Assembly (NCBI RefSeq): GCF_014204715.1
Contig: NZ_JACHLY010000001.1
Coordinates: 3,246,501 to 3,310,500 of the forward strand
Length of the DNA: 64,000 nucleotides
Direction of reading: 5' to 3'
Source: Streptomonospora salina
Lineage (GTDB): Bacteria; Actinomycetota; Actinomycetes; Streptosporangiales; Streptosporangiaceae
Positions within the stretch are counted from its first letter, which is position 1; every line of letters starts with the position of its first letter. Positions 8,523 to 19,889 of the stretch are shown one piece after another. The position numbers were made by a program, and so were the translations under genes. The notes under the pieces were generated by a model that worked only from the letters and a program-made list of their open reading frames with translations, made no database searches and was not told the origin of the DNA.

Positions 8523-10880
8523 CTAGTCGTCGTCTTCGTCGTCCTCGTGGCGGCGCTTCTTCTTGCCGTCGCTGCCGGGGCGCAGGAGCGCCTCGGCGAG
8601 GGCGAGCATGGTCTCCTCCAGGGCGGCCAGGCGCTTGGTGATGTCGTCGTGGGAGGTTTCGACGGCCTCGGTGATCGCCTCGTCGAACTCGTGGCGGTCC
8701 GGCCGGGCTTGGACCTCGCGCAGCAGCGGGTCGATGCCCTCCTTGAGGCGACTGTCGAGGCCGTCCAGCTTCTCGGTGGGGTCGATGACCGGCCGGTCGA
8801 GCAGTTCGGTGAGGCGGCGGTGCACCTCGCTGAACTCCAGGGTGGCCGGAAGCTGGGCCAGGCGCTGGTTGAGGGCTTCGAGGCGGTCGTCCACGGCCTC
8901 CAGGCGGCCGTCGACTCCGCCGATGTGGCCGTTGACGCCCTCGAACTGGCCCTCGACTCCCGTGACGCGGCCTTCGAGCCCGTCGAGGCGCCCGCTGACC
9001 CCGTCGATCTTTCCTTCGACGCCCTCGAAGCTGCCGTCGAAGTGCCCCTCGAAGGTGTCGAAGCGGTCGGTGAGGCGGCCCACGCCCTTCTCCAGCCGGC
9101 TGTCGACCGCCTCAAGGTGGCGGTCGACCTTGGCGGTCAGCTCCTCGCGCGCCTGGTCCAGGCGGGCGTCGACGGCGGTGCGCTGCTCCTCCACGGCCGT
9201 GGCGAGGGTGCCGTGGCGCTCGTCGCCCTGGACACGCAGCGCCTCGATGCGCTCGTCGACGGCTTCGCGCAGCTCGCCGATACGGGCGTCGACGGACGTG
9301 CTCAGCTCGGTCGTGCGCTCCTCGACCGTGCTGCGCAGCTCGGCCAGCGCGGCGGTGGTGGCGGCCAGGTCCTCCTCGGTCTTGGCGCGCAGGCCCTCGG
9401 CGGTCTCGTCGAGCTTGCCGGCGAGTTCGGTGCGCTGCCGGTCGTCGCGCTCGCGCAGCTCGGAGCGGTGCAGCTCCAGCTGCTCGTGCAGTTCGGCGAG
9501 CCGGTCGCGGACGTGGGTGCGCAGGTCGCCGAGGCGTTCGTCGGTGGATTCGGCGAGCTTGGCGACGGCGCTGTTGGCGTCGGCGACCGCGGCGGCGGCC
9601 TCGATGTGGTTCTCCTCGGCCTGGCTGCTCAGCCGGGCGACGCTCTCGGTGAGCTGCGCGGTGACCTCGGTGTGGTTCTCGGCGGTGCGCCCGTCGAGCC
9701 GCTCGATGCCTTCGGTGAGGGCGGTGTGGTTCTCGTCGGCGGTCGTGGAGATCCGCTCGATGCCCTCGGTGAGGGCGGTGTGGTTCTGGTCGGCCGTGGT
9801 GGAGATCCGCTCGATGCCTTCGGTGAGGGCCGTGTGGCGCTCGCGGGACTGCGTGTCGAGAAGCTCGATGCCTTCGGAGACCGCTCCGGTGACGGCGTCG
9901 CGGCTCTGCTCGGTGGCCCCGCGCAGTTCCTCGGCGGTCGTGTCGAGCTTGTCCCCGAGCTGCGTGTGCTGCTCGCGCAGGGAGGCGTCGAGGGTGTCGC
10001 GGCTCTCGCCGACGGCGGTCGCCAGGTGCTCGCGGCTTTCGGTCACGGTTTGTTCGACGGAGGTGCGGCCCTGTTCGACGGCGGTGGACAGCGCCTCGCG
10101 GCTTTCGGCCAGGGTTTGTTCGACGGAGGTGCGGCCCTGTTCGACGGCGGTGGACAGCGCCTCGCGGCTTTCGGCCAGGGTTTGTTCGACGGAGGTGCGG
10201 CCCTGCTCGATAGCGGCCGACAGCGCCTCGCGGCTTTCGGTGAGGGCCGTGGTGACGGCCTCGCGGTTCTCGGCGGCGGTGCCCATGGCGGTGTCGTGCT
10301 GGGCCTCCACGCGCTCGGTCAGCGCCGCTAGGGAGTCCCGCAGCTCCCGGGAGTCGGCGGTCAGGCCCTCCACGGCCTCGTCGATGCGCCCGAACCGGGC
10401 CTCGGTCGAGGAGGCGAGCTTCTCGACGCGGTCGGTGAGCGCGTCGATCTTGCCGGAGGCCTGCTCGCCGGACTCGGCCAGCTCCTGCAACCGGGTCAGG
10501 GTGGTGTCGAGGTGGCCGGTGATGGTGCGGATGTCGGACCGCAGCGCCGACATCTCCGCCAGCGGCTTGACGCGCTCACCGACCAGGGCGATGTGCTCGG
10601 CGAGGGTCTCGGCCCACTCCGGCGGGCGTGCGGAGATCTCGTCGACCCGGGTCTGGACGGCGGAGACCGACTCCGCGAGCGTGGCGAACTCGCGTTCGCG
10701 GAACTCGCGCAGCAGCCACTCCATGCCTTCCAGGCGCTGGCGCATCTCCTCGTTGACCGCACCCTGGGACTTCTGCTCGGAGACCTGGTCCTGCGCGGCC
10801 CGGGAGAGGAGGTCCCGCATGCGGTCGGAGATCCCGGTCTGACCTCCCCCGTTGAGGAAGTTGTGGTTGGTCTGTTCCAC
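8523..10880 (-). CDS. Large repetitive coiled-coil protein of unknown function
   Basis: 785 residues from a GTG at 10880 preceded by AAGGAG (10888-10893, spacing 7). The frame stays open upstream to 11186 but that part has no ribosome binding site and an unrelated composition. Almost the whole protein is predicted coiled coil with three internal repeats: three 22-residue units built on EALSTAVEQGRTSVEQTLA, then 18-residue units of the type HTALTEGIERISTTADEN, then about eight near-perfect heptads of the type GVEGKID. No signal peptide or membrane segment; the C-terminus is KKKRRHEDDEDDD, basic then acidic. It resembles apolipoprotein-like or filament-forming bacterial coiled coils only in general form. 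A cytoskeletal or scaffold role is possible but unproven. Confidence 0.75.
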   Translation of the reverse strand: MEQTNHNFLNGGGQTGISDRMRDLLSRAAQDQVSEQKSQGAVNEEMRQRLEGMEWLLREFREREFATLAESVSAVQTRVDEISARPPEWAETLAEHIALVGERVKPLAEMSALRSDIRTITGHLDTTLTRLQELAESGEQASGKIDALTDRVEKLASSTEARFGRIDEAVEGLTADSRELRDSLAALTERVEAQHDTAMGTAAENREAVTTALTESREALSAAIEQGRTSVEQTLAESREALSTAVEQGRTSVEQTLAESREALSTAVEQGRTSVEQTVTESREHLATAVGESRDTLDASLREQHTQLGDKLDTTAEELRGATEQSRDAVTGAVSEGIELLDTQSRERHTALTEGIERISTTADQNHTALTEGIERISTTADENHTALTEGIERLDGRTAENHTEVTAQLTESVARLSSQAEENHIEAAAAVADANSAVAKLAESTDERLGDLRTHVRDRLAELHEQLELHRSELRERDDRQRTELAGKLDETAEGLRAKTEEDLAATTAALAELRSTVEERTTELSTSVDARIGELREAVDERIEALRVQGDERHGTLATAVEEQRTAVDARLDQAREELTAKVDRHLEAVDSRLEKGVGRLTDRFDTFEGHFDGSFEGVEGKIDGVSGRLDGLEGRVTGVEGQFEGVNGHIGGVDGRLEAVDDRLEALNQRLAQLPATLEFSEVHRRLTELLDRPVIDPTEKLDGLDSRLKEGIDPLLREVQARPDRHEFDEAITEAVETSHDDITKRLAALEETMLALAEALLRPGSDGKKKRRHEDDEDDD
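8858..9030 (-). repeat. 21-bp (7-residue) heptad repeats in coiled-coil gene
   Basis: About eight consecutive heptads with pattern (G/A)(V/L)xxx(I/L/V)x, such as GVSGRLD, GLEGRVT, GVEGQFE and GVDGRLE. They encode the near-perfect heptads toward the C-terminal end. Confidence 0.7.
9660..9830 (-). repeat. 54-bp (18-residue) tandem repeats
   Basis: Three units with 54-bp period (a degenerate one at 9660, then 9714 and 9768), encoding variants of HTALTEGIERISTTADEN. The last two units are nearly identical in DNA. Confidence 0.8.
10029..10226 (-). repeat. 66-bp (22-residue) tandem repeats
   Basis: Three units with an exact 66-bp period, starting at about 10029, 10095 and 10161, each containing TTTGTTCGACGGAGGTGCGG. 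They encode EALSTAVEQGRTSVEQT-type units. High DNA identity suggests recent duplication. Confidence 0.85.
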
Positions 10881-11275
10881 CGAGGTGCTCCTTAAGATCT
10901 GGCGCCCCCACCCGATTCGGCCGTGGATGGGCGGTGTGCTCCTGGGCTCGGCCGACGCGGCGCCGGGGCCGGGTGCGCTGTCACGTTCGGGGGGCCGATG
11001 GGCACGCGCGGTGACAACCGTGGTCGCGGTGGGAGCGAGGCGATCGACGGCCGCCGACAACCGTGCTGCGTCGCCGGTCGAATCCAGGACGGGGAGAAGG
11101 GATTCAGCGGGGATCAGTTTAACGACATGAGCCTTGTTCGCCGCGCGTGACTGGCGAAGATGAGGGGATTGGACGTGAATCGCCATAGCCGGTCTGCTGC
11201 GTCACGTTAGTACTGATCGTGGTCGTAGTCACGCGTGTGGCGGGGATTCCGTTTTGTGGCATCTGCGCGATACGT
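10881..11275. other. Non-coding stretch between coiled-coil and methyltransferase genes
   Basis: 395 bp holding the leader of the coiled-coil gene and the end of the methyltransferase transcript. AAGGAG sits at 10888-10893. A TAAACT hexamer (minus strand, near 11120) is a possible -10 element but lacks a clear -35. Frames crossing the region have no ribosome binding site and no recognisable product. Confidence 0.4.
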
Positions 11276-12550
11276 CTACGGAGACGCCGTGACCTCGGAG
11301 CACACGAGGCACAGAGGGCGGTCGCCGACGCGCGTGAGGACGACCACTGCCGATTCCGGGCCGCTCGGTTTGAGGTCGCGGAGGAGTTTGTCGACATCCA
11401 CCGCGGAGCCGCGTTTCTTAATCGTTACCGTTCCCGCTCCCGCGCGGCGCAACGACGACCGCAGCCGCTTCAGTGAGAACGGCATGGCCTCGTGGACTTC
11501 GAAGGCGCGGCAGAACGGCGTCGCGACGAGCCGGTCGGAGGTGATGTAGGCGATGGCGGGATCGAGCAGGCGGCCCTCCACCGGTTCTGCGGCCTCCGCC
11601 ACCAGGTGGGCCCGCACCACGGCGTTGTCGGGCTCGTAGAGGTAGCGCGCAGGCGGACCCGTCGGTGCGGGCCCGCCGCCGGGCCCGGCGGCCAGGGTCG
11701 CCGGCGGCGACCCGTCGCTGCGCAGCAGCGTGGCGCGCCGCGCCGGCCCGTCGCCCAGGCCCTGCCACAGCGCGGTCTCCTTGAGGTCGCCGTCCACCGA
11801 GATCCACTCGGCGGCGGCCCCCGCGGGGATGCGCTCGTGCGGGATGCCCGGCGCGGCTTTGACGCACGAGGCCGGCGCACGCGCGGCGAGGTCCATGACC
11901 GTGTCCCAGGTCGGCGCGTAGGCGTCGGGATCGAAGACCCTGCCGCGTGCGGTCCGGCGGGCGGGGTCGCAGAAGACGGCGTCGTAGCCGCCGGGGTCGA
12001 CCTCCGCGGCGTCGCCTTCGCGTACGCGCATCCGACCGTCCAGGCCGAGCCGTTCGGCGTTGGCCGCGGCGACGGCGACGGTCAGCGGGTCGGAGTCGAC
12101 CGCCTCCACCTCCAGGCCGGCGTCGGCGGCGGCGATCGCGTCGGAGCCGACACCGCAGCCCAGGTCGGCGACGCGGGCTCCGGCGCCCAGCGCCGCGGCC
12201 AGCCGGCGGGCGCGGTAGTCGGCCACGGACATGCGTGTGGCCTGCTCCAGGCCCGGCTCGGTGAAGAACATGCGCTCGGCGCGGGTGCCGAATTTCACGC
12301 GCGCCCGCGCGCGCAGCCGGGCCTGGGTCAGCGCCGCGCCGGCCAGGTCGGCGGGGGCGACGCCGGGAGCTCCGTCTTCGCCGGCGGACTCGGCCAGCGC
12401 CCGCTCGGACTCGGTCCGCAGGACCGTGGCCGCCTTCAGCGGGTCGGCAGGAGCGGTTTCGGCTGCGGCGAGTACGCGGCTTCCGGCGCTGGTGAGAAGG
12501 GCCGCGAACGCCGACCTCGGATCGGGTGCGGTTTGCCCGCTGGACACCAC
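11276..12550 (-). CDS. Class I SAM-dependent methyltransferase with THUMP-like domain
   Basis: About 424 residues. The Rossmann methyltransferase core is clear: VADLGCGVGSDAIAAADAG (motif I), VEAVDSD (acidic end of strand 2), then YDAVFCDPARR, where the DP motif resembles nucleic-acid methylases. The C-terminal part (EVHEAMPFSLKRLRSSLRRA, GTVTIKKRG) matches the THUMP-like domain of an actinobacterial family of putative RNA methyltransferases; the substrate is unknown. The frame is open to ATG 12586, but that codon lies inside the divergent groES promoter. GTG 12550 (or 12547), preceded by a GGGGGAA stretch, is a better start. Confidence 0.85.
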   Translation of the reverse strand: MVSSGQTAPDPRSAFAALLTSAGSRVLAAAETAPADPLKAATVLRTESERALAESAGEDGAPGVAPADLAGAALTQARLRARARVKFGTRAERMFFTEPGLEQATRMSVADYRARRLAAALGAGARVADLGCGVGSDAIAAADAGLEVEAVDSDPLTVAVAAANAERLGLDGRMRVREGDAAEVDPGGYDAVFCDPARRTARGRVFDPDAYAPTWDTVMDLAARAPASCVKAAPGIPHERIPAGAAAEWISVDGDLKETALWQGLGDGPARRATLLRSDGSPPATLAAGPGGGPAPTGPPARYLYEPDNAVVRAHLVAEAAEPVEGRLLDPAIAYITSDRLVATPFCRAFEVHEAMPFSLKRLRSSLRRAGAGTVTIKKRGSAVDVDKLLRDLKPSGPESAVVVLTRVGDRPLCLVCSEVTASP

Positions 12551-12573
12551 GATGTTCCCCCGTGACCAGTTGT

Positions 12574-12602
12574 TTGACGCGCCCAATGGGCCCGGCTAAT
12601 GT
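12574..12602 (+). promoter_or_regulatory. Sigma-A/HrdB-type promoter of groES-groEL
   Basis: TTGACG (12574-12579), 17-bp spacer, TAATGT (12597-12602). Transcription would start near 12609, at the left edge of the CIRCE operator. This is the clearest promoter in the window. Confidence 0.8.
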
Positions 12603-12608
12603 TCCATA

Positions 12609-12635
12609 CTGGCACTCCCGAAGGTAGAGTGCTAA
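12609..12635 (+). promoter_or_regulatory. CIRCE operator (HrcA-binding site)
   Basis: CTGGCACTC, nine bases, GAGTGCTAA. This matches the CIRCE consensus (TTAGCACTC-N9-GAGTGCTAA) with a perfect right arm and two changes in the left. It begins at the predicted transcription start, so HrcA would block groESL transcription and heat shock would release it. hrcA is not in the window. Confidence 0.92.
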
Positions 12636-12739
12636 TTGCGACGAGGCCGGTCTGGCACCCGCGACGGCAGGCCGCCGTGGTCGCCCTTCGCCAAGCATGC
12701 CGTTTCGTATCATCGAACCCGAAGGGGGAGGTCACAACC

Positions 12740-13051
12740 GTGTCGACCGCCACCAAGACTGTGCTCAAGCCGCTTGAGGACCGCGTCGTCGTCAAGACCC
12801 TCGAAGCCGAGCAGACCACGGCCTCCGGCCTGGTCATCCCCGACACCGCCAAGGAGAAGCCCCAGGAGGGCGAGGTCCTCGCTGTGGGCCCCGGCCGCTG
12901 GGACGACGAGGGCGACAAGCGCATCCCGCTCGACGTGAACGTCGGCGACGTCGTGCTGTACAGCAAGTACGGCGGCACCGAGGTCAAGTACGACAACGAG
13001 GAGTTCCTCGTCCTCTCCGCCCGCGACCTGCTCGCGGTCGTCGAGAAGTAA
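12740..13051 (+). CDS. groS: Co-chaperonin GroES
   Basis: 103 residues, normal for the 10-kDa co-chaperonin that caps GroEL. The start is GTG 12740 ([19 protein letters not shown]) with a GGGGGAGG ribosome binding site at 12724-12731. The mobile-loop region is [19 protein letters not shown], and [21 protein letters not shown] closes the barrel. Controlled by the promoter and CIRCE element just upstream. Followed by a terminator-like hairpin before groEL. Confidence 0.97.
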   Translation: MSTATKTVLKPLEDRVVVKTLEAEQTTASGLVIPDTAKEKPQEGEVLAVGPGRWDDEGDKRIPLDVNVGDVVLYSKYGGTEVKYDNEEFLVLSARDLLAVVEK

Positions 13052-13076
13052 GACCTCGTCACTCGACGAATCCTTC

Positions 13077-13115
13077 CCGCCCCGGCCGGCACCCTGCCGG
13101 GCGGGGCGGTTTTTC
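13077..13115 (+). terminator. Intrinsic terminator between groES and groEL
   Basis: A 14-bp stem with one mismatch (arms 13077-13090 and 13096-13109, loop ACCCT) followed by TTTTTCTT. Lying between the two chaperonin genes, it should reduce read-through to groEL and give an excess of groES message. Confidence 0.85.
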
Positions 13116-13140
13116 TTACCCGCCGTAGGTGTACGGATAG

Positions 13141-14763
<1,623 letters not shown>

Positions 14764-14843
14764 GTCGGCCCGACGGTCCGACCCGTCCGAGGAGCATCGG
14801 TCGCACCGGGCGGCCGCCGGCGTCGGCGGCCCCGGTCGGCACC

Positions 14844-14878
14844 GGCCCCGTGTCCGCGCATCGCGCGGGCGCGGGGCC
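14844..14878 (+). terminator. Hairpin downstream of groEL
   Basis: A 16-bp G/C stem (GGCCCCGTGTCCGCGC paired with GCGCGGGCGCGGGGCC, with two G-U pairs) and a very short loop. No T-run follows; this is a likely actinobacterial-type terminator. Confidence 0.6.
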
Positions 14879-14997
14879 GTTCACTATCATCGAGGGACCG
14901 GACACAGCACGCGATGTGTGCCGGTTTTGCGGCATTTTCATCGAATGTGATCATTCTGTAGCCGCATTTGGTGACGTGTAAACCCGCGCGGCGGGGC

Positions 14998-15633
14998 ATG
15001 ATGCGAGACGTGACGGATCCACGCGCAGCGGGGGGCGCGCTCGCGAGCCGAGCCGAGGCCCTGCGCAGAGCGAACGAGACGGAACTGAACCACTTGACCT
15101 CGCTCGCCGTCCAGGGCGACGACGGCGCGGTCGACTCACTCATCCGCGAGGTCCACCCGATGGTGGTCCGCTACTGCCGCGCCAAACTCTCCCGCGTCGC
15201 CGGATACGTCCACTACTCCGACGACGTGGCGCAAGAGGTCTGCATCGCCCTGCTCGCGGCGCTGCCCCGCTACGAGGACAAGGGGCGGCCCTTCGCCGCC
15301 TTCGTGTTCAAGATCGCCTCGCACAAGGTCGCCGACGCGCTGCGCCGCTCCACCCGCGCCGACGTCCCCACCGACGCCGTGCCCGAGTGCGCCGACGACG
15401 GCCCCGGCCCCGAAGAGTCCGCCGTGCGCAGCGCCGAGGCGGAACGGGCGCGCGGTCTGCTCGACGAACTGCCCGAACAGCAGCGCCGCCTGCTGGTGAT
15501 GCGGGTCATCGCCGGGCTCACCGCCGACGAGACGGGGCATGCGCTGGGCATGTCCCCCGGCGCCGTCCGCGTCGCCCAGCACCGCGCCCTGGCCCGCCTG
15601 CGCAAGGTCGCCGCAGCCGATCGGCTGATCTGA
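14998..15633 (+). CDS. shbA: RNA polymerase sigma factor ShbA (ECF-like sigma-70)
   Basis: 211 residues. Region 2 is recognisable as [20 protein letters not shown] and [20 protein letters not shown], region 4 as [20 protein letters not shown] and [20 protein letters not shown]. Position just upstream of guaB, with this domain layout, matches ShbA of Streptomyces, which drives expression of the housekeeping sigma factor HrdB. Tandem ATGs at 14998 and 15001, or GTG 15010, are possible starts; the frame is open to GTG 14968. No anti-sigma gene is adjacent, as expected for ShbA. Confidence 0.85.
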   Translation: MMRDVTDPRAAGGALASRAEALRRANETELNHLTSLAVQGDDGAVDSLIREVHPMVVRYCRAKLSRVAGYVHYSDDVAQEVCIALLAALPRYEDKGRPFAAFVFKIASHKVADALRRSTRADVPTDAVPECADDGPGPEESAVRSAEAERARGLLDELPEQQRRLLVMRVIAGLTADETGHALGMSPGAVRVAQHRALARLRKVAAADRLI

Positions 15634-15846
15634 CCCTGCGGCGCGCCGCACCTTCCGACGCTGCACCGCCGCGGTCCGACGACCGGTCGCATACCGGTGC
15701 CGCGCCGCGCGCGATCCCCCGCCGCCCGCGCTGCGCCTGTGCACCGGCGGCCCGGCGGCCGCCCCGGCGCGCGCTGTGAGCCTCGCCACCGCCGCCCCGG
15801 TCGAAGGCGAACCGCCCCGCGCCGCGCCGCCGCCGTTCTAGGATGA

Positions 15847-17370
<1,524 letters not shown>

Positions 17371-17515
17371 CACCGCGGGCCGTGCCCGTCGACGCCGCGC
17401 TGCGACCGGCGCCGACGGGTGTTCCGGCGCCGCCGCGGCGGCGCCGGATAGACTCGCCGCCGCAGGATCCGCCGGTCGGCAACGCCGGTGAAGCACGCGA
17501 GAGGGGACCCAAGCG

Positions 17516-18628
17516 TTGGCTCAGCTGGAGATCGGGCTCGGCAAGAACGGGCGCCGCGCTTACGAGCTCGAGGAGATCGGGATCGTGCCGGCCCGGCGCA
17601 CCCGTGACCCCGGGGAAGTGTCGATCACCTGGCAGATCGACGCCTACCGCTTCGAAACGCCGCTGATGGGCAGTCCGATGGACAGCATCGCCTCGCCCCG
17701 CACCGTCATCGAGATGGGGCGGCAGGGCGCGGTCGGCGTACTCGACCTCGAAGGGCTGTGGACGCGCTACGAGTCCCCCGAGCCGCTGCTGGAGGAGATC
17801 CGCGAGCTCGACGACGAGGCGGCCACGCGCCGGCTGCAGGAGATCTACGCCGAACCGGTCAAGGAAGAGCTGATCGGGCGGCGCATCGAGGAGATCCGCG
17901 AGGCGGGCGTCGTCACCGCCGCCCGCCTCTCGCCCCAGCACACCGCCCAGTACCACAAGGCCGTCATCGACGCCGGGGTCGACCTGTTCGTCATCCGCGG
18001 CACCACGGTCTCCGCCGAGCACGTGTCGGGCCGGGCCGAACCGCTCAACCTCAAGCAGTTCATCTACGAGCTGGACGTGCCCGTGGTCGTGGGCGGCTGC
18101 GCTACCTACACCGCCGCCCTGCACCTGATGCGCACCGGCGCCGCGGGCGTACTGGTGGGCTTCGGCGGCGGTTCCGGTCACACCACCCGCTCCGTGCTGG
18201 GCGTGTCGGTCCCCATGGCCAGCGCGATCGGCGACGTCGCCGCGGCGCGGCGCGACTACCTCGACGAGTCCGGCGGCCGCTACGTGCACGTCATCGCCGA
18301 CGGCGGCATGACCCGCAGCGGCGACATCGCCAAGGCGCTGGCCTGCGGGTCCGACGCCGTCATGATCGGTTCGCCGCTGGCGCGCGCCGCCGAGGCCCCC
18401 GGCGACGGATACCACTGGGGCAGCGAGGCCCACCACGGCGAACTGCCGCGCGGCGAGCGGCTGCAGGTCGGCACGATCGGCTCGCTGGAGTCGATCCTGC
18501 ACGGCCCTTCGCTGACCAGCGACGGCTCGATGAATCTCACGGGAGCGCTGCGCCGCACCATGGCCACCGCCGGCTACAGCGACCTCAAGGAGTTCCAGCG
18601 CGTCGAGGTCGTGGTCGACCCGAACTGA
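17516..18628 (+). CDS. guaB3: GuaB3 family IMP dehydrogenase-related protein
   Basis: 370 residues, shorter than IMPDH because it lacks CBS domains. The start is TTG 17516 with GAGGGG at 17501-17506. The barrel motifs are conserved (GSPMDSIASPRTVIEMGRQG at the N-terminus, HVIADGGMTRSGDIAKALAC at the phosphate site). At the catalytic loop, where IMPDH has GPGSICTTR, this protein has GGGSGHTTR, so the nucleophilic cysteine is replaced. Members lie beside guaB throughout actinobacteria. The reaction of this family is not settled, and without the cysteine classical IMP dehydrogenase chemistry is unlikely. Confidence 0.9.
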   Translation: MAQLEIGLGKNGRRAYELEEIGIVPARRTRDPGEVSITWQIDAYRFETPLMGSPMDSIASPRTVIEMGRQGAVGVLDLEGLWTRYESPEPLLEEIRELDDEAATRRLQEIYAEPVKEELIGRRIEEIREAGVVTAARLSPQHTAQYHKAVIDAGVDLFVIRGTTVSAEHVSGRAEPLNLKQFIYELDVPVVVGGCATYTAALHLMRTGAAGVLVGFGGGSGHTTRSVLGVSVPMASAIGDVAAARRDYLDESGGRYVHVIADGGMTRSGDIAKALACGSDAVMIGSPLARAAEAPGDGYHWGSEAHHGELPRGERLQVGTIGSLESILHGPSLTSDGSMNLTGALRRTMATAGYSDLKEFQRVEVVVDPN

Positions 18629-18664
18629 CGGCGCCCGCCTCCCGACGCCCCGTACCCGCACCGG

Positions 18665-18693
18665 CCGCGCGCTGCCCGCCGGGCAGCGCGCGG
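18665..18693 (+). terminator. Terminator hairpin after guaB3
   Basis: A perfect 13-bp stem, CCGCGCGCTGCCC / GGGCAGCGCGCGG, with a three-base loop, 36 bp after the guaB3 stop. No T-run. Confidence 0.7.
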
Positions 18694-18811
18694 TGCCGCC
18701 GATGCCGCCCCGCAGACAGTTGACGCGGAAGCGGCGAATGGGTTCAACTATCACGTTGGCGCCGCGTGTGCCCAGCCGGACACCCTCCCGCCGGCTGATC
18801 GTGTCCGAAAC

Positions 18812-19702
18812 GTGAGTGAGGTGTCCGTGAGCGGTCCCCCCGTCACCGGTACCGAGGCCCCCTCCGCCTCGCCCGCCGCCCCCCGTGCCTCCGCCCGCTG
18901 GAAGCGGGGCGCCACCGCCACAGTGGCGGTGGCCTCCACACTCGGGGTGGCCGCGGCGGTTGCGGGCATCGCCGGCACGCTCCAGCCTCACCGGGTGCCC
19001 GAGCTCCCGCCCGGTCCCGGCGACGCCGCCGGCAGCATCGAAACGGTCCCCTCCTCCACCGGTTCCGCGCCGGACCGGGACGGGGCCACTGCGGCCGACG
19101 AACGTCCCTCGCCCGACGCCGCGCGGACCGCCGACCCCAGCCCCCGGTGGCTCGACTCCGTCTCCGAAGCCACCGGCGTGCCGCGCCGGGCGCTGGAGGG
19201 CTACGCTCGCGCCCAGCTCGCCCTCGTCCGGGAACAGCCCGACTGCCTGATCTCCTGGCCCACCCTGGCGGGCATCGGGCGGATCGAATCCGGACACGGC
19301 ACCGTCGCCGGCGGCGAGATCGGCGGCGACGGGCGCACCACCGAGGAGATCGTCGGCATTCCGCTCGACGGATCGAACGGCACCGCCCGGATCGCCGACA
19401 CCGACGGCGGCACGCTCGACGGCGACGGACAGTGGGACCGCGCCGTCGGGCCGATGCAGTTCATCCCCGAAACCTGGGACGAGTGGGGCGTCGACGCCGA
19501 CTCCGACGGCGAAGCCGACCCCCACGACATCGACGACGCTTCCCTGGCCGCGGCGCGCTACCTGTGCGCCGACGGCCGCGACCTCACCGACGACGACGGC
19601 TGGTGGGAGGCGATTCTCTCCTATAACGCGTCGCGCAGTTACGGCGACGACGTCCTCGACTCCGCCGACCGCTACGCCGGGGCCGCCGCCGACGCCGTCT
19701 GA
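18812..19702 (+). CDS. Membrane-anchored lytic transglycosylase
   Basis: 296 residues. A basic stretch (ARWKRGATA) and one hydrophobic segment (about 33-55, TVAVASTLGVAAAVAGIAGT) anchor it; a Pro/Ser/Asp-rich linker follows. The catalytic domain has the transglycosylase glutamate in GIGRIESGHG and the GPMQFIPETWDEWG motif of the MltB/SLT-2 family. It would cleave glycan strands in the cell wall, forming 1,6-anhydroMurNAc ends. The acidic stretch DADSDGEADPHDIDD may bind calcium. GTG 18812 opens the frame; GTG 18827, preceded by GAGG, is a possible alternative. Confidence 0.88.
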   Translation: MSEVSVSGPPVTGTEAPSASPAAPRASARWKRGATATVAVASTLGVAAAVAGIAGTLQPHRVPELPPGPGDAAGSIETVPSSTGSAPDRDGATAADERPSPDAARTADPSPRWLDSVSEATGVPRRALEGYARAQLALVREQPDCLISWPTLAGIGRIESGHGTVAGGEIGGDGRTTEEIVGIPLDGSNGTARIADTDGGTLDGDGQWDRAVGPMQFIPETWDEWGVDADSDGEADPHDIDDASLAAARYLCADGRDLTDDDGWWEAILSYNASRSYGDDVLDSADRYAGAAADAV

Positions 19703-19889
19703 GCCCGCCGGCGCCGCCGACCGCGCCCGCCCGCCCCGGGCGGCCGTTGCCGCCGGCAGCCGGTGCCGTCCGCCCGCACTCGCCCGGTGGGAGGCGCGTC
19801 ACCGGATTGGTCCGGGCCTGGCGGGTTAGCCTGACTGAAGGGGCGTGCAGAGCGGCCCGGCACGGCACCAGTCGCAAGGAAGGCGTGAA

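Noticed and set aside
8547..10842. Long plus-strand frames opposite the coiled-coil gene
   Set aside because: They only mirror the tandem repeats; the minus frame has the ribosome binding site and heptad pattern.
11276..12586. Methyltransferase start at ATG 12586
   Set aside because: That codon lies between the -35 and -10 of the groES promoter and has no ribosome binding site; GTG 12550 is preferred.
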